DNA of 60,841 nt, taken from contig CAYPTB010000033.1 in the NCBI GenBank assembly GCA_964413535.1, positions 1 to 60,841 of the forward strand, read 5' to 3'. The position numbers and the translations under genes are program-made. Positions 32,334 to 40,285 of the stretch are shown one piece after another. Source of the DNA: CAYPTB01 sp964413535 (lineage in GTDB: Bacteria; Planctomycetota; UBA1135; GCA-002686595). The first letter of the stretch is position 1. The number at the start of each line of letters is the position of its first letter. The notes under the pieces are model-generated. The model saw only the letters and a program-made list of their open reading frames with translations, was not told the origin of the DNA and did not search any database.

Positions 32334-33743
32334 TCAGGCGTCGCGCGCGAGGCGGAACTTGGCGAAGACCCAGGGGTAGCGGCGCTGGAACCAGTTGCGG
32401 AAGCTCTTGCGCACGAGCCGCACGTCGGTCGGCCAGGCCGCGCCGAACAGCACCTTGTGCTCGCCGTCGAAGAAGTCCGTCGAGTAACCGGGATAGGTGC
32501 GCATCCAGGGCTCGAAGCCCGCGTGCGCGGCGAAGTCCGTGTCGGTCCACTCCCAGCCGTTGCCGACGAGCTCGAGGACGCCGAAGGCGCTCTGGCCGGC
32601 GGGATGGGAGCCGATCGGGGCCGGGTCGAAGCTCGCGAAGCCGAAGTTGCCGTGCAGGCCGGGAACGGGGGCTTCGTCGCCCCATGGATGAGCTCGTTCG
32701 AGAACTCGCTCCGGATGAGCTCGTTCGAGGACTCGCTCCGGATGCGCTCGTTCGAGAGCTCGCTCGCGGCCGTTCGGGGTTCCGTAGGCTGCGCGGGACA
32801 GCTCCGCTTCCGTCGGGAGCCGCACGCCCTTCCAGCGCGCGTAGGCGGAGGCCTCGGCGTGGCTCACGATGGCGGGCCGGTCGAGCACGTGCGCGAGCGG
32901 GAGCTCGCCGAACATCGTGCGCTGGAAGTAGCTCCCGTCCGACGCTCGGCGCCAGTTCGAGGGATGCTCGCGCGCTGTCTTGGCCAGCCAGGCCCGATCC
33001 GCGGCGCTCCACAGGCGCCCGTCGGCGTAGCCGCCCGCGTCCACGAACGCGTGGAAGTCCGAGACGGACACGGGTAGCCGGTCGAGGCGGAAGTCCTCCA
33101 CGCGCACGCCGCGACGTTCGGGGAACTCGTTGTCCCAACCGAAGGGGAGCGCGTCGAAGTCGGTGCCGAGCGTCACGGTTCCGCCGGGAATCGCGAGGAC
33201 TTCCGCCTCCGTGTCGGCGGCGCGCTCGGTTCCGTTCGGCGGGACTCCGTGCTCGGGCGCGCGCTTGCGCTCGGGCGGGAGCTCCTGGATCGCGTACATG
33301 AGGGTCTCGTGGTGCATCAGCTCGTGCTCCAGCACGAGGTGCAGCACGCGCGAGTTCTCGACCAGCGGATCGGTGCACCGCTCGCGCGCCGCGCCCTCGA
33401 GCTCGCGGGCGAGCTCCGGCAGCGCCGCCCGCACGCCGTCGCGATAGTCCAGGATCTCGTCCAGCGGCGGCCAGTCGTCGATCGCCACGTCCGCCGCCGC
33501 GCTCTCGTCGAGGGGATCGATGCCGCGCTCGAAGAGCTCGTCGAACGCGGGCCGGAAGGAGCCCTTGCCCAGGACACCGCGCCCGATCTGGTTCCAGGTG
33601 AAGGCGGGCAGGTGCCCGAGGTAGAAGACGAACGGGTGCCGCAGGGGGATCGGTCGCGCGAACCAGGCCTGGTCGAGGAGCTCGAAGAGCCGATCGGTGC
33701 GCTTCCAGGCCGCCTCGAGTGCGGCGAGCGCTGAGGAGGTCAT
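32334..33743 (-). CDS. EgtB-like DinB / formylglycine-generating-enzyme-fold protein
   Basis: The 469-residue product combines an N-terminal DinB-like four-helix domain and a C-terminal FGE/SUMF1-type domain, the EgtB arrangement. Iron-ligand candidates are a His in YLGHLPAFTWNQ and the H-x3-H-x-E motif in HELMHHETLM (about 138-145), matching EgtB spacing. FGE-domain signatures are ARWKGVRLPTEAEL, GNGWEWTDTDF and VRKSFRNW near the end. EgtB couples a thiol to hercynine with O2, but no EgtD methyltransferase is seen nearby, so another substrate is possible. Between about residues 330 and 357 it has a three-unit 9-residue repeat. The ATG at 33743 is favoured by a TAGGAT box 7 nt upstream; ATG 33752 overlaps that box. 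Confidence 0.85.
   Translation of the reverse strand: MTSSALAALEAAWKRTDRLFELLDQAWFARPIPLRHPFVFYLGHLPAFTWNQIGRGVLGKGSFRPAFDELFERGIDPLDESAAADVAIDDWPPLDEILDYRDGVRAALPELARELEGAARERCTDPLVENSRVLHLVLEHELMHHETLMYAIQELPPERKRAPEHGVPPNGTERAADTEAEVLAIPGGTVTLGTDFDALPFGWDNEFPERRGVRVEDFRLDRLPVSVSDFHAFVDAGGYADGRLWSAADRAWLAKTAREHPSNWRRASDGSYFQRTMFGELPLAHVLDRPAIVSHAEASAYARWKGVRLPTEAELSRAAYGTPNGRERALERAHPERVLERAHPERVLERAHPWGDEAPVPGLHGNFGFASFDPAPIGSHPAGQSAFGVLELVGNGWEWTDTDFAAHAGFEPWMRTYPGYSTDFFDGEHKVLFGAAWPTDVRLVRKSFRNWFQRRYPWVFAKFRLARDA
32690..32770 (-). repeat. 27-bp in-frame tandem repeat, three units
   Basis: Three consecutive 27-bp units encode RALERAHPE, RVLERAHPE and RVLERAHPW on the minus strand inside the FGE domain of the EgtB-like gene. 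The first two units are nearly identical; the third is more diverged. Being a multiple of three, it keeps the frame and would add a charged loop of about 27 residues. Confidence 0.85.
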
Positions 33744-33750
33744 GGGCGGC

Positions 33751-33756
33751 ATCCTA
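33751..33756 (-). promoter_or_regulatory. -10-like box TAGGAT for the EgtB-like gene
   Basis: On the minus strand TAGGAT is 7 nt before the ATG at 33743, the same box and spacing as at the UbiB gene. Confidence 0.45.
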
Positions 33757-34012
33757 GGGCCAGGACGCGCGGGGCTCGACCTCCGCGCCGGCATCTCCGC
33801 GTCTTCGTAGGTCTGGGTAGCGGCCTCGGTCTGCGCGCGGGGAACACCTGCGGGCGAGGGTGCTCGCGCGGCGCTCGCTCCGAATCGCCGGCAGAGAGCG
33901 ACGGATGGCGCTGGAGCGCGGGCGTCGCGGGGATTCTCATGGTGGGCGCTCCGCGCGCGCCCGCCTCTCAGGAGGCTTTCGCGCCGCAGGCAAGGAGCGC
34001 ACGAAGCAAGCC

Positions 34013-35941
34013 ATGGAAGGAGCAAGAGGGGAGCACGAGCCGCCGCAGTCGGGGCACCTCGCGATCGGGATCGCGCTCGCGGCGCCGTTCGTCGCGGCGG
34101 CAGTCCTCGGCGGCTGGTGGAACGCGCACAGCTTCGCGCGCGCGAACGGCTGGCTCGCACAGGGGCGCGACTACCTCGCGGCGTCGTACGCCGCGCAGGA
34201 GGTGTCGCGCAGCGCGCTGCTCGCCCTGGGGATGGGATTGCTTTGGGCGCTGGTCGCGGCGCTCTTCCGCGCCCGCCGCTCGAGCCTCGCGGGACTCTTC
34301 GCCTTCGCGTGCGCGCTGCAGGCCGCGTGGCTCGTGCTCGTGCTCGAGGCGCCCGAGAGCTGGCGCGTCGTGCGCGTGCGCCACGCCCTCGCGTTGCCGA
34401 ATCTCCTCTGGCGCGTGGTGCGCTTCGACTCCAGCAAGGGGATCGCGGGCCTCGAGCTCTCGTGGATGGCCTGGACGTCGGCGGGATTGCTCGTCGCCGG
34501 CGCGACTGCCGCGCTCGCGCTGGGAGCTCGCGAGCTCGGGAAGGGGAGCGAGCGTTGGAGCGGGCCGGGAAGGGTTTGGCGGGGGGCGGGCGTCTTCTTC
34601 GCGCTCGTCGCGGCGGCCGGATGGCTCGGGGCGCTCGCGCGGGAGCGCTTCCTCCGACCCGACCTCTCCGCGGCCGCCTTCCGGTCCGTGATCGTGCTGA
34701 CTTGGGATTCGACCCGCGCCGATCACCTGTCGTGCTACGGCTACGAGCGCGAGACGACGCCGGAGGTCGACCGGTTCGCGGCCGACGCCGTGCTCTTCGA
34801 GCGCGCCTACGCGAACCACAACTGGACGCGGCCTTCCTACATGTCGGTGCTCACCGGCCGCCCGGCCTGGGAGGTCGACCTGCGCCACGTCGAGTACGAG
34901 CACCTGTTGCTCGGGGAAGCGCTGAAGGATGCGGGCTTCGCGACGCGCGCGTTCGTGCAGAACCCGAACCTCGACTTCTCCTTCCGGATGGACCAGGGCA
35001 TCGACCGCTACCACCAGTTCACGGAGAGCGAGCGCCCGGCGGTGATCGCGGAGTGGGTCCGGGCTTCGATCGACGAGCTTGCCTGGCGTCCGTTCTACCT
35101 GTTCGTGCACATCGAGCAGCCGCACTGGCCCTACCTCGAGGACGGCGCGTTCGTCGCGGGTCGCTACGATCCCGATCACCCGCTCGTCACGCCGGGGCGG
35201 ATCGAGGAGCTGCTCGCCTTCCACGAGGTGGAGAAGTGGGACGCGGAGGGGCCGGACGCCGCAGGGCGCCTGCAGTACCTGCTCGATCTCTACGACGGCG
35301 ACCTCTTCGATGCGGACGCGGCCGTGGGCGAGATCCTGCGGCACCTGCGGGCGAAAGGGCTCTACGACCAGAGTTTGATCGTCTTCCACTCCGACCACGG
35401 CGACGAGTTCTTCGACCGTGGAAACTTCGGTCACGCCCATCGGAACGTGCACCCGGACGTCACGCGTGTGCCGCTCGTCGTGCGCTTCCCCGCGAGCTTC
35501 GGCGTCGCGCCGCGCCGGTCGGACGTGCCGGTGCAGAACCTCGACCTCTATCCGACGGTGTTGGACGTGCTCGGGCTCCCGAGCGTGGCGGGGCTCGGGG
35601 GGACCAGTCTGCTCGGACTCGTCCGGGATCCCGCGCCGGACCGCGTGCTGCTCTCGACCTTCGACGGGCTGATCGCGGTGCGCAACCGCGATTACGCGCT
35701 CGTGCGCGACTTCAAGCGCGGGGACGGCCCGAGGCTGTTCGACATCTCCCTCGATCCGAGCGAGCGCGTCGAGGTCCGGGATCCCGAATCGGTGCCGGCC
35801 TTCCGCGAGCTCGACGCCGTCGCCGAGTGGTGGGGAGTCGAGTGCTGGCCCGACGCCCCCGACGACCTGCCGGGAGCGCCGCGCGACACGAGCCCGGAGC
35901 TCGAGGAACGCCTGCGGAAGCTCGGCTACGTCGATCGGTAG
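34013..35941 (+). CDS. membrane-anchored sulfatase-fold hydrolase/transferase with Thr at the nucleophile position
   Basis: The 642-residue product has about five membrane helices in its first 210 residues and then an alkaline-phosphatase/sulfatase-type domain. Metal-site motifs are LTWDSTRADHLSCYGYERET and FHSDHGDEFFD. The position normally occupied by the formylglycine Cys/Ser is threonine (T272, in NHNWTRPSYMSVLTG). Thr nucleophiles occur in LtaS/EptA-type phosphotransferases and in some sulfatase-like proteins, so it may transfer or cleave a phospho-group instead of acting as a formylglycine sulfatase. The catalytic part should face outwards. The start is ATG at 34013, before the first hydrophobic helix; AAGGAG lies 15 nt upstream. 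It converges on the FHA gene through inverted repeat 2. Confidence 0.83.
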   Translation: MEGARGEHEPPQSGHLAIGIALAAPFVAAAVLGGWWNAHSFARANGWLAQGRDYLAASYAAQEVSRSALLALGMGLLWALVAALFRARRSSLAGLFAFACALQAAWLVLVLEAPESWRVVRVRHALALPNLLWRVVRFDSSKGIAGLELSWMAWTSAGLLVAGATAALALGARELGKGSERWSGPGRVWRGAGVFFALVAAAGWLGALARERFLRPDLSAAAFRSVIVLTWDSTRADHLSCYGYERETTPEVDRFAADAVLFERAYANHNWTRPSYMSVLTGRPAWEVDLRHVEYEHLLLGEALKDAGFATRAFVQNPNLDFSFRMDQGIDRYHQFTESERPAVIAEWVRASIDELAWRPFYLFVHIEQPHWPYLEDGAFVAGRYDPDHPLVTPGRIEELLAFHEVEKWDAEGPDAAGRLQYLLDLYDGDLFDADAAVGEILRHLRAKGLYDQSLIVFHSDHGDEFFDRGNFGHAHRNVHPDVTRVPLVVRFPASFGVAPRRSDVPVQNLDLYPTVLDVLGLPSVAGLGGTSLLGLVRDPAPDRVLLSTFDGLIAVRNRDYALVRDFKRGDGPRLFDISLDPSERVEVRDPESVPAFRELDAVAEWWGVECWPDAPDDLPGAPRDTSPELEERLRKLGYVDR

Positions 35942-36055
35942 AAGCGGTAATACGGAGCCAGTCCACCTTTTCACCCTTCCGCGCTGCGTGCGGCGGCAAG
36001 CAATGGCTTCAGTGCAGAAGGGTGAAAAGGTGGACTGGCTCCGTACTACCGCTTC
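35941..36055. repeat. dispersed inverted repeat, copy 2
   Basis: Arms 35941-35982 and 36014-36055 match at 40 of 42 positions when inverted, with a 31-nt loop. The shared core is TACGGAGCCAGTCCA followed by TTTTCACCCTTC. The outer 9 bp, GAAGCGGTA and TACCGCTTC, are symmetric here but not shared with the other copies. The repeat lies between two convergent genes: the sulfatase-fold gene's stop ends at its first base, and the last codons and TAG of the FHA gene lie inside its right arm. It could act as a bidirectional terminator. Confidence 0.88.
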
Positions 36056-36603
36056 CCGCGCACGGCCTCGAGCTCTTGGCGCAGGCGCTCGATCTCGAGC
36101 GACTGGGAGCGCACGCGGCTCTCGAGCTCGATCTTGTCGCGGTCGAGCCGGGCCGTGTCGGCCAGCGGCTCGCCGCCCGGCACCACGTTGACGCGACGCA
36201 GCTCGGTGAGCTGCGCCTGGGCGAACTCGAGCGCCTTCTGGAGGCTCTCGTTGCGCGCGCGCAGGTCGTCCTTGTCCGCGCGGGCCGGCAAGACGGCCGT
36301 GCGGGTGTGAGCGCCATCGTCCGCGGCGTCCACCTCGACCACGGCGTCCTCGTCTCCGAGGCAGATCTGCGTGCCCGACAGGAGCACGGCCCCCCGGATC
36401 CGCCGGCTCTCGACGTAGGTTCCGTTGCGCGAGTCGAGGTCGATCACCACCAGACCGCGCAGGATGCGCACGTGGCGCTTGCTCACGTAGGCCTGGGGGA
36501 TGACGAGATCGCAGTCGGGAGCGCGACCGATCACAGCCTCGTTGCCGTCGATGGTCACCTGCTCGGCGGCGTGCCCGGATTGGATGAGACGCAATTTGAT
36601 CAC
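36046..36603 (-). CDS. FHA domain protein with C-terminal coiled coil
   Basis: The 185-residue product starts directly with an FHA domain (about 3-90). It has IGRAPDCDLVIPQAYVSKRH and LDSRNGTYVESRRI, the G-R, S-x-x-H and N-G motifs needed for phosphothreonine binding. The rest (about 105-185) is a charged helix with heptad-like patterns, for example DRDKIELESRVRSQSLEIER, probably a coiled coil. It is divergent from a Ser/Thr kinase gene (232 bp apart), so it is a likely reader of that kinase's phosphorylation. I chose the GTG at 36603 because the FHA fold starts there and CGGAG lies upstream. Its last codons and stop lie in inverted repeat 2. Confidence 0.88.
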   Translation of the reverse strand: MIKLRLIQSGHAAEQVTIDGNEAVIGRAPDCDLVIPQAYVSKRHVRILRGLVVIDLDSRNGTYVESRRIRGAVLLSGTQICLGDEDAVVEVDAADDGAHTRTAVLPARADKDDLRARNESLQKALEFAQAQLTELRRVNVVPGGEPLADTARLDRDKIELESRVRSQSLEIERLRQELEAVRGKR

Positions 36604-36740
36604 GGCCCTGACTCCGGGATGTTCGGGTCTCGAGAGGTGGCCACGACAGGCTCGAAGTCGGAGTCTACCGGGGCTTTCGAAAGAGGCACAGGGGCGCGCG
36701 GCCCGAGCGGTGGAGCCTGGGGCTCGAAGGGGCCGATCCG

Positions 36741-36746
36741 TACAAT
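36741..36746 (+). promoter_or_regulatory. -10-like box TACAAT before the Ser/Thr kinase
   Basis: TACAAT lies in the 232-bp divergent region and would give an 80-90 nt leader ahead of the kinase ATG at 36836, with GAGGA as Shine-Dalgarno. No clear -35 sequence is visible. Confidence 0.35.
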
Positions 36747-36835
36747 CCGAAGCGCTTCGGTCCCGACGACCCTTGCGTCGATTCTCATCCTCTCGAGCCG
36801 GCGCGGGGACGCGGCTCGGGCACGAGGACCCCACC

Positions 36836-39625
36836 ATGAAGCCATCCGAAGAGGACGAGAGAACGCCCGCGCGCCTGCCGGAGGAGCCCTTGGAACTCGA
36901 TCCGACGATCCATCTCGCGGGATCCGAGGACCGAACGCTCTCCACCGATCCGGAGGGCGACCCGACCTTGCCGTTGGAGCGCGGGGGCGACGACACGCAG
37001 GGCGTTCCCAGCACGGCCGCCCGCTCGCTCCCCGCCGGCGGCGCCGCCTCGCACGTCTTCGCCAACCGCTTCGAGGTCGTCCAACTGCTCGGCGAGGGCG
37101 GCATGGGCCGCGTCTACCTCGTGCGCGACCGCCAGATCGAGGGCCGCCAGGTCGCGCTGAAGGTCCTGCGTCCGCGCTTCTCGCAGAACGCGCGCTTCCG
37201 CGAGCTCTTCTTCCAGGAGATCCGCGCCGCGCAGAAGTTCGTGAGCGAGAACGTGAACCAGGTGCGCGACACCGGCCAGATGGACGACGGCCGGCTGTTC
37301 CTCACGATGGACCTGGTCGACGGCGAGTCGCTCCAGCAGCTCATCCGGCGCGAGTCGAAGCTCAACACGCGCCACGCGCTCGAGATCACGCGTCAGATGC
37401 TGCTCGGCTTGCAGAGCGGACACGAGCAGGGCTTCGTGCACCGCGACGTCAAACCGTCGAACGTGATGCTCGCCACGCGCGTCTCGAAGACCGACGAGAA
37501 TCCCTACGGCGTCGGCGTGCGGCTGCTCGACTTCGGCATCGCCGCGCTGGCGGCGGACATCGGCGAGGGCGCGGTCTCCGGCACGCCCATGTACATGTCG
37601 CCCGAGCAGACGCAGGGCCAGCGCCTCGATCCGCGCTCGGACCTCTTCTCGGTGGGAATCGTGCTGTACGAGATGCTCTCGGGCTCGCGGCCGTTCGAGG
37701 GCTCGACGCTCGAGGAGGTCTCGACCTCCCTGGTCGAGACGCAGGTCGCGCCGAAGATCAAGGGCCTCGAGCACTTGAAGCCCTCGGTGCAGAAGCTCCT
37801 GCGCAAGGCGCTCGAGAAGGACCGCGAGAAGCGCTTCCAGAACGCGTCGGAGTTCATCGATGCGATCGAGCGCTCGAAGGCCTATCGGCTGCCGACGGGC
37901 GTGCCGGGTTGGGTGGGCGGGCTGCTCGGGTTGGCGCTCGTCGCCGCGGGCGGCGAGGCCTACGTGATCTTCGACCAGTTCGACGAGATGTCGCGCGTCC
38001 GCACCGAGACGGAGGCGTCGAAGAACGCCGCGCTGTTCGCGGAGAAGCGCAGCTTCGACGACATCGCGGCCAAGCTCAGGGAGCAGCTCGCGCAGAAGGA
38101 CAACGAGCTCGCGCAGAAGGACACGAGGCTCAACGAGCTCGCGCTCCAGTTGGGAGCGAAGGGCGACGAGCAGGTCGTCGTCCAGACCGACGAGAAGCTG
38201 CGCGACGCGCGCATCCAGAGCCTCGAGGAGGCGCGCGCCCAGGAACAGCGCAAGCGCGAACAGCTCGAGGTCCAGATCGCCCAGTTGCAGGAGAAGCTCC
38301 GGATCCAGGACCGCGTGAGCACACCGCCGGCGCAGGCGGCCGAGCTCATGGATCGCGTCCTCGAGTTCATCGAGGGAGCGCACGGCTCCGCAGCCGTGGC
38401 ACGCTTCGAGCAGGAGGAGCGCAACCAGCTCTTCGCGCGCTCCGGGATCGGCGGCAAGGAGTTCATCGCCGAGCTCACGCACGCCGCGGCGGACTTGCAC
38501 GGGTTCCAGGCGTCGAAGAAGTCGAACGAGCTGCGTCGTGAACTGCTCGCGAGCGCGCGCGTCTCTGCGTCGAACGCGGAGGCCAAGCTCGCCTCCTTCG
38601 AGATCGGCGCGAAGGCCTGGCTCGACTTCCGCCTCGACCCGAGTTCCGACATCGACTACGACCGCCTCGGGCGCGTGAAGGCCGTGCTCGAATCCACGCG
38701 CGCGGCGATCGAAACCGAGACCGAGGAGCTGCGACGAGCAGACCGCGAGCGCGTGCAGAGTCTGGTCGAGGGCCCGCCCGATCAGGACCCCGAGCGCGTG
38801 ATCCGCTACGGCGAGGACTACGGCTGGACGGACCTCGCTCCCTTCTTCGAGCGCCTCGTGTCGCACTTCGAACCTTGCGTGTCCGGCGGTCGGCCCAACC
38901 TCGGAGCGTTGCGCAAGAACCACGTCCTCGGCCGCTGGGGAGCCTACGCCGACCTGCACCGCGACGTGCCCGATCCCGCGATCAACCAGCCCATCCGCTG
39001 GTTCGGGTACGCGCGCAAGTGGTACGTCGACCAGAGCGGCGCGGGCTTCACGCCCGACCTCGCCGAGCTGCGTCTCGGGGAGAGTGCGCCGGATTGGCGC
39101 GCGGTGCTCGCGCTCCAGCACGGCATCGCCGCCGGACTCGAGCGCGCCATGCTCCGCCCGCGGACGTACCTCGACCGCCAGCTCAAGTCGCAAGTCACGT
39201 CGTGGATCGTGGACAGCAATTCGACCGTCGACAAGCAGGACGGCGTCGTCTGGACGGTGCGGCGCAAGACCCTCACGGAGCGCGCCGGCGATCTCGACCC
39301 GTTCGAGGACACGTTGCGCATCACCTTCAAGGACGGCGTCCTGCTCGGGAACGACAAGAACCGCAGGCTCAACGTCTTCGATCCGGACGCGCGCGTGGAG
39401 TTCTGGCAGCCCGCCCTCGATCGACCGGTGGCGCGCAACCGCAGCCTTCCCCGGCAGGAGGACGTCGACTCCTTCCGTAACCGATTCGCCGACGCGCCCA
39501 TCCCGTGTCTCGTGGTAGAGGATCCGTCCACCGACACGATTCGCTTCGTGTCCCCCGACTTCGGCCTAGTGCGCGAGGAGCGCCGCGGCGTGTTCCTGCT
39601 CGAGCTCGTCTTCGCAGGAGAATGA
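36836..39625 (+). CDS. receptor-like Ser/Thr protein kinase (PknB-type) with coiled-coil and unknown C-terminal domain
   Basis: The 929-residue product has an acidic leader (1-75) and a Hanks-type kinase domain (about 79-345). It has a glycine loop GEGGMG (86-91), K109 in VALKVL, HRDVKPSN (202-209), DFG (232-234) and MSPEQ (254-258), so all catalytic residues are present. A single membrane helix (about 358-379) follows. Beyond it is a long coiled coil (about 395-480, rich in AQKDNELAQKDTRLNELAL) and a roughly 400-residue region I do not recognise, with no PASTA or TPR repeats. The extracytoplasmic part may sense envelope signals. The ATG at 36836 has GAGG 8 nt upstream. It heads a likely operon with two lipoproteins and is divergent from the FHA gene. 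Confidence 0.92.
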   Translation: MKPSEEDERTPARLPEEPLELDPTIHLAGSEDRTLSTDPEGDPTLPLERGGDDTQGVPSTAARSLPAGGAASHVFANRFEVVQLLGEGGMGRVYLVRDRQIEGRQVALKVLRPRFSQNARFRELFFQEIRAAQKFVSENVNQVRDTGQMDDGRLFLTMDLVDGESLQQLIRRESKLNTRHALEITRQMLLGLQSGHEQGFVHRDVKPSNVMLATRVSKTDENPYGVGVRLLDFGIAALAADIGEGAVSGTPMYMSPEQTQGQRLDPRSDLFSVGIVLYEMLSGSRPFEGSTLEEVSTSLVETQVAPKIKGLEHLKPSVQKLLRKALEKDREKRFQNASEFIDAIERSKAYRLPTGVPGWVGGLLGLALVAAGGEAYVIFDQFDEMSRVRTETEASKNAALFAEKRSFDDIAAKLREQLAQKDNELAQKDTRLNELALQLGAKGDEQVVVQTDEKLRDARIQSLEEARAQEQRKREQLEVQIAQLQEKLRIQDRVSTPPAQAAELMDRVLEFIEGAHGSAAVARFEQEERNQLFARSGIGGKEFIAELTHAAADLHGFQASKKSNELRRELLASARVSASNAEAKLASFEIGAKAWLDFRLDPSSDIDYDRLGRVKAVLESTRAAIETETEELRRADRERVQSLVEGPPDQDPERVIRYGEDYGWTDLAPFFERLVSHFEPCVSGGRPNLGALRKNHVLGRWGAYADLHRDVPDPAINQPIRWFGYARKWYVDQSGAGFTPDLAELRLGESAPDWRAVLALQHGIAAGLERAMLRPRTYLDRQLKSQVTSWIVDSNSTVDKQDGVVWTVRRKTLTERAGDLDPFEDTLRITFKDGVLLGNDKNRRLNVFDPDARVEFWQPALDRPVARNRSLPRQEDVDSFRNRFADAPIPCLVVEDPSTDTIRFVSPDFGLVREERRGVFLLELVFAGE

Positions 39626-39674
39626 ACTCGTTCGATCCCCATGCGGGCAGCGGCCCGTGCAACGGAGCGATGCA

Positions 39675-40280
39675 ATGAAACTGATTCTGTGCGCCACTCT
39701 CGGACTCGCCGCAGTCGCTTGCAGCAGTCCGCCCGAGCCGCGCTTCGAGCTCGGCGCCGCCCCCTCGAGCTTCCTCGGGTTCCCGGCGCTCAGCCAGGAG
39801 GACATGGTGGTGGCCCAGGCGAGCTTCCAGCCGGATCACGCGCGCACCTTCGAGGAGGACCTCGTGCGCGCGGCCGGCGTGATCCCCGTGCGACTCGACG
39901 TCCGGTTGCGCGGGGAGGGCGCCGAGGACCGCAGCATCCTGCTGAACCCCGATCAATGGGAGCTCGCGCTCTACCTCCAGGACGGGACGGCGTTGCGGCA
40001 GATCAATGCCGAGGAGCTGGCCGAGTCGCTCCCCAAGAAGCCCGCCCAGAAAGTGCGCGACAACCGCTTCATCACGGGTCCCCTCAACAAGGAACCGACC
40101 ACCGGCTTCGTGTTCTTCCTCCTCGACCCGAAAGATGATTTCGAGGTCGACGGGCGCAGCGTCGTCCACACGCAAGGGAAGACGCGGAACGGCTTGGATC
40201 TCTATCAGTCGCTCGTTTCCTTCCGCGTGACCATCGACGACGTCTTCTATCCCTTCTACGTCGGCATCAAGCCCCAGTAG
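39675..40280 (+). CDS. putative lipoprotein, unknown function
   Basis: The 201-residue product begins MKLILCATLGLAAVACSS, a lipoprotein signal with the modified Cys at residue 16. The mature protein has mixed alpha/beta composition, with VRLDVRLRGEGAEDRSILLN and FVFFLLDPKDDFEVDG segments; I recognise no domain. The ATG at 39675 has GGAG 7 nt upstream. It sits 49 bp after the Ser/Thr kinase and 5 bp before a second lipoprotein gene, so it is probably co-transcribed and may work in the envelope beside the kinase's outer domain. Confidence 0.75.
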   Translation: MKLILCATLGLAAVACSSPPEPRFELGAAPSSFLGFPALSQEDMVVAQASFQPDHARTFEEDLVRAAGVIPVRLDVRLRGEGAEDRSILLNPDQWELALYLQDGTALRQINAEELAESLPKKPAQKVRDNRFITGPLNKEPTTGFVFFLLDPKDDFEVDGRSVVHTQGKTRNGLDLYQSLVSFRVTIDDVFYPFYVGIKPQ

Positions 40281-40285
40281 CTCCC

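Noticed and set aside
32690..32770. Short tandem repeats as a possible CRISPR or origin iteron
   Set aside because: The units are contiguous, in frame and inside the FGE domain of a clear gene.
35941..36055. Insertion sequence with terminal inverted repeats
   Set aside because: The space between the arms is only 31 nt and codes for nothing. It is a hairpin element, not an IS.
34117..38541. A plus-strand open frame of about 1470 codons crossing the sulfatase-fold, FHA and kinase genes
   Set aside because: Its translation is extremely Arg/Gly/Ala-rich with no domains, and it runs over genes with clear conserved motifs in other frames. Long spurious frames are expected in DNA this GC-rich.
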